NCBI GenBank assembly: GCA_016415585.1
Contig: CP066552.1
Coordinates: 2,542,001-2,606,000, forward strand
Source: Pectobacterium carotovorum
GTDB lineage: Bacteria > Pseudomonadota > Gammaproteobacteria > Enterobacterales > Enterobacteriaceae
Length of the DNA: 64,000 bases
Reading direction: 5' to 3'
Shown: positions 19,589 through 27,688 of the stretch, piece by piece
Numbering within the stretch: position 1 is the first letter of the stretch
How the letters are laid out: each line of letters starts with the position of its first letter
The notes under the pieces: model-generated
What the model was told of the DNA's origin: nothing
What the model saw: the letters and a program-made list of their open reading frames with translations, nothing else
The model's database searches: none
Translations under genes and position numbers: made by a program

Positions 19589-19936
19589 TCAGCGCGGCGG
19601 CAGACCGGCCAAACGCCACAGTTCATCGATTGCCGCAACCGAGTCAGTCAATATGGATAACGCGCGACATAACCGCAGATGTTGCTGTTCATCCAGGCTC
19701 AAGCTAATAGCAAACAGCGCGTCAGCCTCCAGAAAGCGGCGTTGTAAAATTTGCCGCAGCATTCCGGGGTAATGTCGCGCGGGAGCCAGCGTTAAGGTGA
19801 GTGTCGCCTGCCGCGCCGACACGGCCGTAAACCACAGCGTGACGCCCGGTTGTACCGTCCAACAAGCGGCCGGCGCCGTTTCCTGCGCCGCGAGAAAGTC
19901 ATGCTGATTGTCGAATACCGCCGCTGGCTCACTCAT
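19589..19936 (-). CDS. hrpV: HrpV, negative regulator of the hrp regulon
   Basis: 115 residues with the size and composition of HrpV of Hrp1 systems: acidic, no membrane segment, helical C terminus (DEQQHLRLCRALSILTDS). The gene order hrpF-hrpG-hrcC-hrpT-hrpV is the canonical operon order. In P. syringae HrpV binds the enhancer-binding protein HrpS and inhibits it, and HrpG relieves this. The same role is inferred here. The start overlaps the end of hrpT by 8 bases. Confidence 0.88.
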   Translation of the reverse strand: MSEPAAVFDNQHDFLAAQETAPAACWTVQPGVTLWFTAVSARQATLTLTLAPARHYPGMLRQILQRRFLEADALFAISLSLDEQQHLRLCRALSILTDSVAAIDELWRLAGLPPR

Positions 19937-20120
19937 CCACGCTGACCCTGCTGTAATCCGCCGGGCCGCTACGCAAATCGGGCTGCCACCAGATGATTAA
20001 TTGCCGCGTTTCCGGCTGCGGACGACAGGTCACCGAGGCACAGTTGGCGACCTGCCGCGGGGCAGTGCAGGCGCTCAGCAGGAGTGCGATCAGCGCGACG
20101 GATAGTGCTTTATGATTCAT
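19929..20120 (-). CDS. hrpT: HrpT, small outer-membrane lipoprotein of the T3SS
   Basis: 63 residues. A signal peptide with lipobox LLLSAC places the lipidated cysteine at residue 18, and a short mature protein of about 46 residues follows. Small lipoproteins next to hrcC act as pilotins or assembly helpers for the secretin, and HrpT is the Hrp1 member. The gene lies 27 bases after hrcC and overlaps hrpV. Confidence 0.9.
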   Translation of the reverse strand: MNHKALSVALIALLLSACTAPRQVANCASVTCRPQPETRQLIIWWQPDLRSGPADYSRVSVDE

Positions 20121-20147
20121 GACAATTTCCTGTTTTAATTGAGATCG

Positions 20148-22217
20148 CTACTGAGATGTCAGCAGGTTACGTCGGGCTGGCTGGGGCGTCAGCGCGGGCT
20201 GCAACGCCAGGAACACCTCGCTGGACTCCCCCGGTGCCAGCGTCGTTTTCGGCCACACGGCCACCGCTAACGTGCGGCTACTGGCACAGGCGGCTTCATC
20301 AAAACGCTGCGGCTGTGTGCCGCCGTTACGCACGACGCCGACGCTCAGGCGTACCTGACCGTTGCCGTACCACTGATAGCGCGAACTGTCGTATATCAGG
20401 CCCGACTGCGAGCGGCACACCTCTCCCAATCGCGCACCTTTGCTGTCGGCCTGAAATCCGGCGGGAAGCTGGCGGCTGGCAAGATCGCGAAATGCGCCTT
20501 CAATCAGGCTGTAGAGATCCGTTTTACCGTTGCGTTGTGCGACGCGGTTCATCGCACCGTTCAACTGCTGGCGATTGGCGGAGGAAACATAGCGCGTGGG
20601 ATCGGTTTGATCGCCGACCAGATGCGGCGTCAGGATAAACAGGCGCTCACGGCGCGAGACTTCATGACGCGTCGAGGTAAACAGTTGTCCCAGCAGCGGG
20701 ATATCTCCGAGGATCGGAATGCGACGATCGCGGTCACCGCTTTCTTCAACATGAAAACCGCCCAACACCAGCGCGCGGTTTTCACCAATCAGCGCCTGCG
20801 TGCTGACGGTGCCGCGTTTCACACCGGAGGCCTCACCTTCACGCCCCGTCTCCACCTGACCGTCTTCGATGTCGATAACCAGTTGGATGCTGCGCTGCGT
20901 GCCTTCGCCGATCACACGCGGCGTCACTTGCAGGCTGGTTCCCGCCGTTACAGGCTGAATGTCCGCGACGCGCTCGCCCGTTGCCGTGATAAATGCTGTC
21001 CGGCTGAAATCGACAATCGCGGGCTGATTTTCCAGCGTCAGCACGGAAGGATTCGCAACGATGGAGGCTGTTCCTTCTCCTTCCAGCGCCTGAATATCGG
21101 CGAAGAAGCGTTTGAAATCGCTGACAAACAGGGTACTCCGCCCCATCATCATCGTGCTGCCCGCGCTCACATTGCCGAGCTGTGCCTGCCAGTTCGCTTC
21201 CAGCCGCGACAGGGCGGTCCGATCCACATCCAGAATAATGGCATCAATGTTGACCAGATTTTGCGGTACGTCGATATGCTCGACGAGCTGCTGGTACTCC
21301 GCCCGGCGTTTTTCATCATCCCGAATCAACAGCGCGTTATTACGCACATCGGCGGAAATCTTGCCGCTCAGCGTCACGCGGCCTGATGCCTCACCGTTGC
21401 GACCAGGGTTGTTACGCGTTGCCAGCCGGGTCATCAGCGAACGCGTACTGTCCCGCATCGCTTCCATGCCGTTATCTGGCTGCACGGGCACCGGGCCGGA
21501 TGCGCCCGCCGGTGCCGCACGCTGACCATCCATCAACTCATTGAGAATAGTCGCGACGCCGGGAATCGTAACCTTCTGATCGCGATATTGCAGCGTCCGG
21601 TCAGATACCGAGGCATAGCGCAACGGAAAAATCATCACCTTGCGCCGTTCGTCCTGCTTTTCCCGCTGCTGGCTGAAATTACGGATCAGATCGATATATG
21701 CCTGCGGACCGGTGACCAGCACCACGCCCTCTTCCGGCAATTCCCCCCAGCCGAAGCGTGCATCGAGCAGCCCGATACCGCTGAGCGCCTGTTTGATATC
21801 GGGGGCGGCATCGGGGGAGATTTCCAGACGCACCGACGCCTGTTCATCCTGCGGGCTGACATACAGCGCATTGTTATACACAAACCACTGAAAACGGTGC
21901 TCCAGTGCCAGCCTGTCGAGAAACAGCGCGGGGTTATCCGCCCGAATTTTCGCCGTAACCTCATTGTCCGCAATATTGCCCAGCACCAAATCCACGCCGT
22001 GGCTGTTGGCAAAATCCGTCAAAATCGCAGACAGCGGCGTTTGCTCAGCAGAATAGGCATACGCGCCCTTGTTCCAGTCGGCTGGTGTGGCGGCATGCGC
22101 CAGTGAAATCATCCCGTTCACCGGGATAATCCCCATCAGCACTACCGCCCAGCAAAACCAGCGATAGACCGCCAGAAAAATGCTATACGATCGATGACGT
22201 ATCAGTCCCTTACGCAT
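20148..22217 (-). CDS. hrcC: HrcC (SctC), outer-membrane secretin of the Hrp T3SS
   Basis: 689 residues, normal for an Hrp1 secretin. The N terminus has basic residues and a hydrophobic segment ending near SLAHA-ATPADW (about residue 43), a signal peptide. It is followed by N-domains (about 45-290) and the C-terminal secretin domain (about 310-590). The latter contains NPSVLTLENQPAIVDF and the conserved VPILGDIPLLGQLF-like motif (here RIPILGDIPLLGQLF). It forms the outer-membrane ring through which pilin, harpins and effectors leave. The start overlaps the end of hrpG by 8 bases, indicating coupling. Confidence 0.97.
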   Translation of the reverse strand: MRKGLIRHRSYSIFLAVYRWFCWAVVLMGIIPVNGMISLAHAATPADWNKGAYAYSAEQTPLSAILTDFANSHGVDLVLGNIADNEVTAKIRADNPALFLDRLALEHRFQWFVYNNALYVSPQDEQASVRLEISPDAAPDIKQALSGIGLLDARFGWGELPEEGVVLVTGPQAYIDLIRNFSQQREKQDERRKVMIFPLRYASVSDRTLQYRDQKVTIPGVATILNELMDGQRAAPAGASGPVPVQPDNGMEAMRDSTRSLMTRLATRNNPGRNGEASGRVTLSGKISADVRNNALLIRDDEKRRAEYQQLVEHIDVPQNLVNIDAIILDVDRTALSRLEANWQAQLGNVSAGSTMMMGRSTLFVSDFKRFFADIQALEGEGTASIVANPSVLTLENQPAIVDFSRTAFITATGERVADIQPVTAGTSLQVTPRVIGEGTQRSIQLVIDIEDGQVETGREGEASGVKRGTVSTQALIGENRALVLGGFHVEESGDRDRRIPILGDIPLLGQLFTSTRHEVSRRERLFILTPHLVGDQTDPTRYVSSANRQQLNGAMNRVAQRNGKTDLYSLIEGAFRDLASRQLPAGFQADSKGARLGEVCRSQSGLIYDSSRYQWYGNGQVRLSVGVVRNGGTQPQRFDEAACASSRTLAVAVWPKTTLAPGESSEVFLALQPALTPQPARRNLLTSQ

Positions 22218-22644
22218 GTCGTTCTCCTTGCAAAAAAGCCAGCGTGTTCAGATTCAGTGGCGCGGAAACGGGCGTTTTCGCACGCGGCGTAAGCAGGCTC
22301 AGCCAGACGTCCCGTTGGTTAAGTAAGGTTTCCAGGCTGCGGCACAGTTGCATAACATCATCGGCATCTGGCCGCATCCAGAGCCAGAACTGTTCATCCT
22401 GCGGTGAAAGCGACAGTATGGCGGTGTCATCCTGAAACTGGGCGTGGGCGGCATCGGATAGCTGTAATGCGCGCGCCAGCATCGGTTCATCTGGCAACGC
22501 GCGCAGCGGAATGGCCGCGCTGCACGCTACACCCAACGACTGCCGCACAAGTGCCACCGCGCCGCCGTCAATGTCCAACTGTAACGTCGGCGTCCCGCCG
22601 TTTAGCCAACGCTCCAGCATCGCGGCCAACTCAGTTGAAGTCAT
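22210..22644 (-). CDS. hrpG: HrpG, T3SS chaperone-like protein
   Basis: 144 residues, soluble, with the acidic, mixed alpha/beta make-up of class I type III chaperones. It sits between hrpF and hrcC as in P. syringae and E. amylovora, overlapping both (14 bases with hrpF, 8 with hrcC). In P. syringae HrpG binds HrpV and so frees HrpS from inhibition. This function is inferred by position and size. It is unrelated to the Xanthomonas response regulator of the same name. Confidence 0.87.
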   Translation of the reverse strand: MTSTELAAMLERWLNGGTPTLQLDIDGGAVALVRQSLGVACSAAIPLRALPDEPMLARALQLSDAAHAQFQDDTAILSLSPQDEQFWLWMRPDADDVMQLCRSLETLLNQRDVWLSLLTPRAKTPVSAPLNLNTLAFLQGERHA

Positions 22645-22855
22645 TGATGATGGCCTTTGCCAAGCCGTGTTTCACGCTCAACAGTTGCCCGACCGCCCAG
22701 CTGGCGTTGGAATAATCCATGCTAGCTTCAAAAAAGGCATAACTGTCTGCCTGACTGGCTCCGCCTTCGGCAACATTCAACGCAATATCATCCAGCTGTT
22801 GCTGCGAATCGACCAGGTGCGCGTCAAGGCGACGCTGAATGGGGTTAAGGGACAT
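22631..22855 (-). CDS. hrpF: HrpF, small T3SS accessory protein
   Basis: 74 residues, helical, no signal peptide, no cysteine. First gene of the hrpF-G-hrcC-T-V operon and 101 bases downstream of an HrpL box. The size and position match Hrp1 HrpF, thought to be a cytoplasmic helper of pilin secretion. It is unrelated to the Xanthomonas translocon protein of the same name. Confidence 0.87.
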   Translation of the reverse strand: MSLNPIQRRLDAHLVDSQQQLDDIALNVAEGGASQADSYAFFEASMDYSNASWAVGQLLSVKHGLAKAIINDFN

Positions 22856-22955
22856 AGCACGCTCTCCTCATAGGGTAATTTCCTCACAACACGGTTTGGG
22901 TCGTTGACCTGACGTTTTGGCCGTTACCTAAACGTTCTCGTCATTGACTCAATAG

Positions 22956-22983
22956 TGAGTGGTTAATCCCGGCGTGCAGTTCC
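22956..22983 (-). promoter_or_regulatory. HrpL box upstream of hrpF
   Basis: Minus strand GGAACT-N15-CCACTCA, matching the HrpL consensus except for the common T at position 6. It lies in the 146-bp gap between hrpE and hrpF and shows that hrpFG-hrcC-hrpTV is a separate transcription unit. Confidence 0.92.
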
Positions 22984-23001
22984 CATTAGCAGGCAGTGAT
23001 T

Positions 23002-23601
23002 TCACATCGCGGCGGGATACTCAGGAGGAATGAGCTGCGCCGTCGCCTGCCGCCAGCTCAGCGACATCACGCCATGCGCCGTAATCAGCTTCATAGCATC
23101 GCTATCCAGCGTGTCATCGCTGGCGAGACGCCACTCAAGATGCGCATGGGCATCCAGCCAGTGCTGCACATCGGCAAGCTGGGCGGGATGGCAGTACAGC
23201 GTTCCCCGGCTCTCTCCCTGCTGTTGCTTCAGCAGTTGCCGTAATAAAGCGTGATGACGCGACGGTGCAGGCGTTTTATCCAGCAACTGCGCCAGCGCAT
23301 CGCGCAGCAGCTGTCCGGCTTGCGTAATCATGATCTTTTCCAGATCCATTCGGTCTTGTCGAACACCCTGTAATAGCGCGTTTGCCTGCTGCCAGAATTC
23401 CGCTTCTGCGTGTTCCACCGCCTGCTCACAGAGCGTTCGGGCACGGTCGTGCGCCTGCGCCACAATCGTCTCGGCCTGCGCATTGGCCTCTTCCCAGAGT
23501 GTCCGACTGCGACGATGCGCCGCGACGCGCTCCGCCGGAATAATCACCGTTTCATCCCGACTCGCGCCGGGTAATGTCGCAAACGTCTTCGTCGTCAGCA
23601 T
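23002..23601 (-). CDS. hrpE: HrpE (SctL), ATPase-associated stator protein
   Basis: 199 residues, the size of SctL/FliH proteins. An N-terminal region is followed by a long charged helix (about 30-100, alanine-rich with heptad-like spacing) and a compact C-terminal domain (about 110-195). SctL proteins bind and restrain the HrcN ATPase and link it to the cytoplasmic HrcQ ring. Last gene of the hrpA-B-hrcJ-hrpD-E unit, 37 bases after hrpD. Confidence 0.9.
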   Translation of the reverse strand: MLTTKTFATLPGASRDETVIIPAERVAAHRRSRTLWEEANAQAETIVAQAHDRARTLCEQAVEHAEAEFWQQANALLQGVRQDRMDLEKIMITQAGQLLRDALAQLLDKTPAPSRHHALLRQLLKQQQGESRGTLYCHPAQLADVQHWLDAHAHLEWRLASDDTLDSDAMKLITAHGVMSLSWRQATAQLIPPEYPAAM

Positions 23602-23638
23602 GCTTCGTCCTTAGCAAAATGAATAGAAATAAGGAAGG

Positions 23639-24268
23639 TTATGTGGGGGTCGATGCCTTCCAAATCAGAGCATCGCACAGTGCATTCAGCCGGGCGGCGG
23701 GCAATGACATCGTCGAGACATGGCAAGGATGTTCCCAGTCACCGGGCCAATCGCGAGGAAAAAGTAGCCGCAGACGCGGCCAGCACGTTTCACCATAGCG
23801 AATGCGCAGCAGCGTCAGCGCATCCTGATAGCTCGTGGCAGTTGGCGTCGACGATAAGGCAGAAAAGGTGACCGCTGACGGTAGCCATAAGCCCGGCCGC
23901 AGCGCCTTTGCCAGCCGCTCGCACCATATGCCTTCCGCGTCCGAGCGATCAGGATTGCGTACGGGCTGACACACCCGCGCCATCAGCCGCAATACCGTTT
24001 CCCGCTGCGCCGTATCCAGCGCCCCCATTTGCATCAGTGAAGCCAGCGGATCCGGCGGCAACACAGACGGCAGAGAAAAATGACGATGAAGCTGCACCGT
24101 GTTCACATGCAGCCAGTCGCGGCGCAGCGGCGAGTCGGGCAACCTCACCTTCCCGACCCACCAACTGGGATCAGCTTGTAACAAGCAATCCTCTACCCAC
24201 CAGGTCAGCCAGGCAAGCGGTGTGAGGTCGCCCGACTCATGCCGTTGGCGTTGCGCTTGTATGGTCAT
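23639..24268 (-). CDS. hrpD: HrpD (SctK-like), T3SS cytoplasmic component
   Basis: 209 residues from the ATG at 24268, which overlaps the hrcJ stop codon (ATGA). The frame is open upstream to 24379 but those codons lie within hrcJ. The start at 24268 gives classic translational coupling. The protein is soluble and tryptophan-rich near the N terminus (WLTWWVEDCLL). It matches HrpD of Hrp1 systems by position and size. The SctK family joins the cytoplasmic sorting platform to the inner ring. Confidence 0.88.
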   Translation of the reverse strand: MTIQAQRQRHESGDLTPLAWLTWWVEDCLLQADPSWWVGKVRLPDSPLRRDWLHVNTVQLHRHFSLPSVLPPDPLASLMQMGALDTAQRETVLRLMARVCQPVRNPDRSDAEGIWCERLAKALRPGLWLPSAVTFSALSSTPTATSYQDALTLLRIRYGETCWPRLRLLFPRDWPGDWEHPCHVSTMSLPAARLNALCDALIWKASTPT

Positions 24269-25032
24269 GGTGACGATACTTCCTTCGCTTTTTTCTGCTG
24301 CCATTGTCGTAGGTAAGGCGCACCAATGCACCAGCCTAATAGCCCAGCTAGCATTAGGCCAAATAGCCCAGTGCTCCACTGCCAGCGCCGCATCTCATCC
24401 GGCGTGAGCGTAAACGGCCCCAGCGTAACCACGGGGATCGTGTCCTGATACGGTTCTGCCGGAACAAAGACGATCGCCAGTTCTTTATCATCCTTGCCAG
24501 ACAGACCGGGAATGCTGCTGGCGACCATACGACGGATGCGCTGCTCCATCCCATCGGGCTCCAGCTCGGCACGGTATTTGATAAACACCGCCGCCGAGGC
24601 TGGCTGAACCGGCTCGCCGGGAGCAATACGTTCGGGCAGCACCACATGCACCCGCGCCACCAGCACGCCGTCGATCTGCGCCAGCGTCGCCTCCACTTCC
24701 TGCGACAGAGCGTAGATATAGCGGGCGCGCTCTTCCAGCGGCGTCGAGATCACACCGCTTTTCTGAAAGACCTCGCCCAGATTGGTACGCGATTGCTTCG
24801 GTAAACCCGCCGCATTCAGAATATTGACGGCACGTTCCATGTTTTTTGCATCGATCACCAGCGTGACGCCAGTTTTATCCACCCGTTTCTCCGCGCCGAT
24901 CTGATAGCGGCCAAGCATCGAAATCGCTTCGTTGGCATCGTTCTCCGACAGCCCACGATTCAGCTCAATCGGCTCGCCGCAGCCGGTCAATAGCCCGATC
25001 AGCAGAAGAAACACTCGCTTATCGATTTTCAT
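24265..25032 (-). CDS. hrcJ: HrcJ (SctJ), inner-membrane ring lipoprotein
   Basis: 255 residues, the usual length. The signal peptide has lipobox LLTGC, with the lipidated cysteine at residue 18. The YscJ/FliF domain covers about 22-190 (LSENDANEAISMLGRYQIGAEKR, then RARYIYALSQE). A C-terminal membrane helix (about 210-236) is followed by a basic cytoplasmic tail. It forms the periplasmic-side inner ring of the secretion basal body. Its end overlaps the start of hrpD by 4 bases. Confidence 0.97.
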   Translation of the reverse strand: MKIDKRVFLLLIGLLTGCGEPIELNRGLSENDANEAISMLGRYQIGAEKRVDKTGVTLVIDAKNMERAVNILNAAGLPKQSRTNLGEVFQKSGVISTPLEERARYIYALSQEVEATLAQIDGVLVARVHVVLPERIAPGEPVQPASAAVFIKYRAELEPDGMEQRIRRMVASSIPGLSGKDDKELAIVFVPAEPYQDTIPVVTLGPFTLTPDEMRRWQWSTGLFGLMLAGLLGWCIGAPYLRQWQQKKAKEVSSP

Positions 25033-25038
25033 AGGCCG

Positions 25039-25410
25039 CTACTGTAAGTTGGTGAGTTTTTCCAGACTTTGTACACTTTTCGCCACCAGTTTGGCGCTCA
25101 GCAGACTTTCCAGATAGAACGACGACAGCGTTCGGGTCGCATCCAGTACATCCTTTGGATTATTGGAGCGCATCGACTGGCTTACATCGCGTTCGGCGGA
25201 TTTAAAAACGCCGTTCAATCCCTGAGATTTTTCCGCCAGTGCGCCCAGCCACTGGCTGTTGCCGCTTTCTGCCGTCATCGGTGCTGACGACAGCGCCGCG
25301 CTAAACCAGGACACATCCTGATTGGTGGCGGAAGAGGAAAAAGACGTACCGTTGTCCGCCAGCGGAGCATCCCCCGGCAGGGGCAGCGTAGTAGCGTGGT
25401 TGATTTTCAT
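25039..25410 (-). CDS. hrpB: HrpB (SctI), inner rod protein
   Basis: 123 residues from the ATG at 25410. The reading frame is open to 25791 but that stretch covers hrpA on the same strand in another frame and cannot be coding. Polar N terminus, helical C-terminal half ending VAKSVQSLEKLTNLQ, as in rod and needle-adapter proteins. Position between hrpA and hrcJ is conserved. Translation follows a stem-loop after hrpA that probably lowers its mRNA level relative to the pilin. Confidence 0.88.
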   Translation of the reverse strand: MKINHATTLPLPGDAPLADNGTSFSSSATNQDVSWFSAALSSAPMTAESGNSQWLGALAEKSQGLNGVFKSAERDVSQSMRSNNPKDVLDATRTLSSFYLESLLSAKLVAKSVQSLEKLTNLQ

Positions 25411-25444
25411 GGTGTGAATTCCATCGCGGACGGGATAAAAATAA

Positions 25445-25465
25445 AGCCGGAGCAAAGCTCCGGCT
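25445..25465 (-). terminator. Stem-loop after hrpA (attenuator or partial terminator)
   Basis: AGCCGGAGC pairs perfectly with GCTCCGGCT around a 3-base loop. On the minus strand the stem is followed by TTTATTTTTAT. It sits between hrpA and hrpB, so it probably terminates or stabilises most pilin mRNA while allowing some read-through to hrpB-E. Confidence 0.8.
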
Positions 25466-25478
25466 CGTTGCATCACGA

Positions 25479-25685
25479 TCAGAACTGGATGGCTTTCGCC
25501 GCTTTCTGCCCGGAGTTCAGTGATTTGGACGCGGAATCCATCTGACCATCCAGAATGGAGTTTTCCGTATCCAGCGCAATTTTCTGTGCCTGAGCGCCCG
25601 CAGCACGGGTCAAAGAACCGGCCATCGCGGTATCCAGAGTCTGAGAAGCCGCCTGAGATGCAACCTGAGAAAGTCCTAAAGCCAT
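25479..25685 (-). CDS. hrpA: HrpA, Hrp pilus subunit
   Basis: 68 residues, small, no cysteine, alanine-, serine- and glutamine-rich, strongly helical in the C-terminal half. This is the profile of Hrp pilins of Erwinia and Pectobacterium. It is the first gene after an HrpL box (25762-25789). The pilin polymerises outside the cell into the long conduit that crosses the plant cell wall. ATG preceded by GGAGATAT. Confidence 0.94.
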   Translation of the reverse strand: MALGLSQVASQAASQTLDTAMAGSLTRAAGAQAQKIALDTENSILDGQMDSASKSLNSGQKAAKAIQF

Positions 25686-25761
25686 GATATATCTCCAAAT
25701 ATAATGAATGTTTACGGTAGTGAACTGTCATGCTGTACATACAGTCATCTTGTTCATTCAT

Positions 25762-25789
25762 TAAGTGGGAGAGCGGGTCAGTGAGTTCC
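25762..25789 (-). promoter_or_regulatory. HrpL box upstream of hrpA
   Basis: Minus strand GGAACT-N15-CCACTTA, 77 bases before the hrpA ATG. It drives hrpA-hrpB-hrcJ-hrpD-hrpE. Confidence 0.92.
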
Positions 25790-26021
25790 AACTAAAAGGA
25801 AATTCTTTCTGTAATGTCATTCGAGAGGAAGAACTAGCCTAGTTTTATCTGTGTTTCCGACCGTTAGTCATGATGGATTTTCTTTTAGAATAATAGAAAG
25901 CGTTATTACCTTACCGAAAGGCCGTACGTTGTTTCTGATTTTCAGAAACGTTTTTATGCTGTGCAACTGGCAAGGAGGCGATACCTGAACCCATGCCGTA
26001 CTATTCCCGTCACGCTGCCAA

Positions 26022-27611
26022 ATGGTCGCTATGCTCACCTTAACTACCAACACCGGATTGTGGCTCAGACTTGTTTTGATTTCATTTGGCAGCGCATTGC
26101 TGGCTCTGTTTATTGGGCAAGGGATTCTAGCTAGGCTGGAGCAAACACAACTGCTGAACTACAGCCAGGAAGTGCTCAAGCAGGGAACCGACGTCGCTCA
26201 TGAAGGTCGGGAAACGATTAACCGAGTGCTGACGCTGGGTAACACCCCGTGCTCCAGTGCCGATCTGAAAGAATTGCGCCTGATCTCTTTTTATTCTGTT
26301 TATCTGCGGGATATTGGGCGTATCAAAGACAACTATCTTATCTGTTCAGCAGGCTGGGGAATCCTTAACCCACCGATTTATCTGCTGCCACCGAACCTGA
26401 CGACCCCCGATGGCGTACAGCTGTGGACGGCAATGAAAGATGTGATTGACCCGCGAATTACCGCAGATATGGCAAGCCTCAACGGTGTGGTCACCATCAC
26501 CGCCGCCGCCGCATTCCGCCATTTTATTCAGCCGCCCGCCGACTACAGCGCCATGTTGACAACGCATAATCTGGATCACGTCTATCAAACGTTTGGCAAC
26601 ATCGATCTCCCTGCATTCAAGAAGACGCAACATCAGGATAATTCATGGCTGGCCATGGGAAAACGGCAGACGTTTTTCTGCGCGTCGAATGTGAATATCT
26701 GTGTACTGGCTCAGTTGGATTCCGCAGGAATCCTATATCGTCCGTGGTATATCATCGCTTTGCTGTTTTTTGTCGGTGCGCTAGTCGGTGCCAGTTTTAC
26801 GCTGTCCTATCAGCTCTACGACGATCGGCACCATGCTTTGCCATCACAGCTAAAACGTGCAATCAAACACCAGCGGTTTCAGGTGCATTATCAGCCGCTA
26901 ATCAGCCTGCCACAGCGCGCCATTATTGGCGTAGAGGCGCTAGCGCGTTGGAAAAACGAGCGGGGTGAAAACGTATCGCCAGAGTTTTTCATCGGCATCG
27001 CAGAAAAAATGGGGTACTCAGCCGAGCTAACCCGCATCATTACGCGTCAGGCGCTGCATGATATGCAGCCGTACCTCACGCAGGAAACGCCTTTTCTTCT
27101 CAGCATTAACCTGTCCGTCTCCGACATTATTTCGCCCGATTATCATCACTTCCTACAGCAAATGTGTGACGAACTGGGGATAGACAGAACACGTATTATG
27201 TTGGAACTCACCGAGCGGTCGAGTACATCCCATAAGACGCTGGCAGACGGCCTTGAGGCCTTACGACATTCGGGCTATAAGGTCGCGCTTGATGATTTCG
27301 GCACGGGCTACTCCAACCTCGATTATCTGAGCCACTTACCGTTCGATATGATCAAGATCGACAAGATTTTTGTCGACGCCATCGGCACAGGCACGGTTAA
27401 TGCCGCCATGGCCGATCTGTTATTTACTCTGATCAAAAAACTCGACGTCCCGGTGATCATCGAAGGGGTGGAAACGCGCGAGCAAGCCGCCTACATCCTG
27501 CAACAGTGCCCGTCGGCGATTATGCAAGGATGGTATTTCAGTAAGGCGGTGGCATTGCACGATTTACCGGACATCCGTCACTATCTGTGTCCGCCGATAG
27601 AAACGGTGTAG
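26022..27611 (+). CDS. ecpC: CSS-motif EAL-domain cyclic-di-GMP phosphodiesterase (EcpC-like)
   Basis: 529 residues. Two membrane helices (about 13-36 and 242-263) enclose a periplasmic domain with the CSS motif (residues 77-79, in NTPCSSADLK) and two further cysteines (C220 and C227). The cytoplasmic EAL domain covers about 273-520 and has the catalytic signature intact: EAL at 305-307, DDFGTGYSNLDYL and IIEGVET. It should hydrolyse c-di-GMP to pGpG. In family members disulfide formation in the CSS domain controls activity. The gene is convergent with hrpS and divergent from hrpA inside the T3SS cluster. In Dickeya a similarly placed phosphodiesterase, EcpC, affects motility, biofilm and T3SS expression. 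An alternative start is Met4. No HrpL box was found upstream. Confidence 0.9.
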   Translation: MVAMLTLTTNTGLWLRLVLISFGSALLALFIGQGILARLEQTQLLNYSQEVLKQGTDVAHEGRETINRVLTLGNTPCSSADLKELRLISFYSVYLRDIGRIKDNYLICSAGWGILNPPIYLLPPNLTTPDGVQLWTAMKDVIDPRITADMASLNGVVTITAAAAFRHFIQPPADYSAMLTTHNLDHVYQTFGNIDLPAFKKTQHQDNSWLAMGKRQTFFCASNVNICVLAQLDSAGILYRPWYIIALLFFVGALVGASFTLSYQLYDDRHHALPSQLKRAIKHQRFQVHYQPLISLPQRAIIGVEALARWKNERGENVSPEFFIGIAEKMGYSAELTRIITRQALHDMQPYLTQETPFLLSINLSVSDIISPDYHHFLQQMCDELGIDRTRIMLELTERSSTSHKTLADGLEALRHSGYKVALDDFGTGYSNLDYLSHLPFDMIKIDKIFVDAIGTGTVNAAMADLLFTLIKKLDVPVIIEGVETREQAAYILQQCPSAIMQGWYFSKAVALHDLPDIRHYLCPPIETV

Positions 27612-27643
27612 ACAGAAACGATGTAAATAGAAACGGTGTAACC
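27599..27643 (+). repeat. Three 15-bp tandem repeats across the ecpC stop codon
   Basis: Units at 27599-27613, 27614-27628 and 27629-27643 have the common form AGAAACGRTGTARNN. The stop codon TAG of the EAL gene lies in the first unit. Confidence 0.85.
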
Positions 27644-27688
27644 TGAAGGCAGGCCTCTCCCCCAAAACAGACCTGCCATCTTCAGCCC

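Noticed and set aside
25411..25791. 127-codon extension of HrpB
   Set aside because: Runs through hrpA in another frame on the same strand; cysteine-rich and unlike any rod protein.
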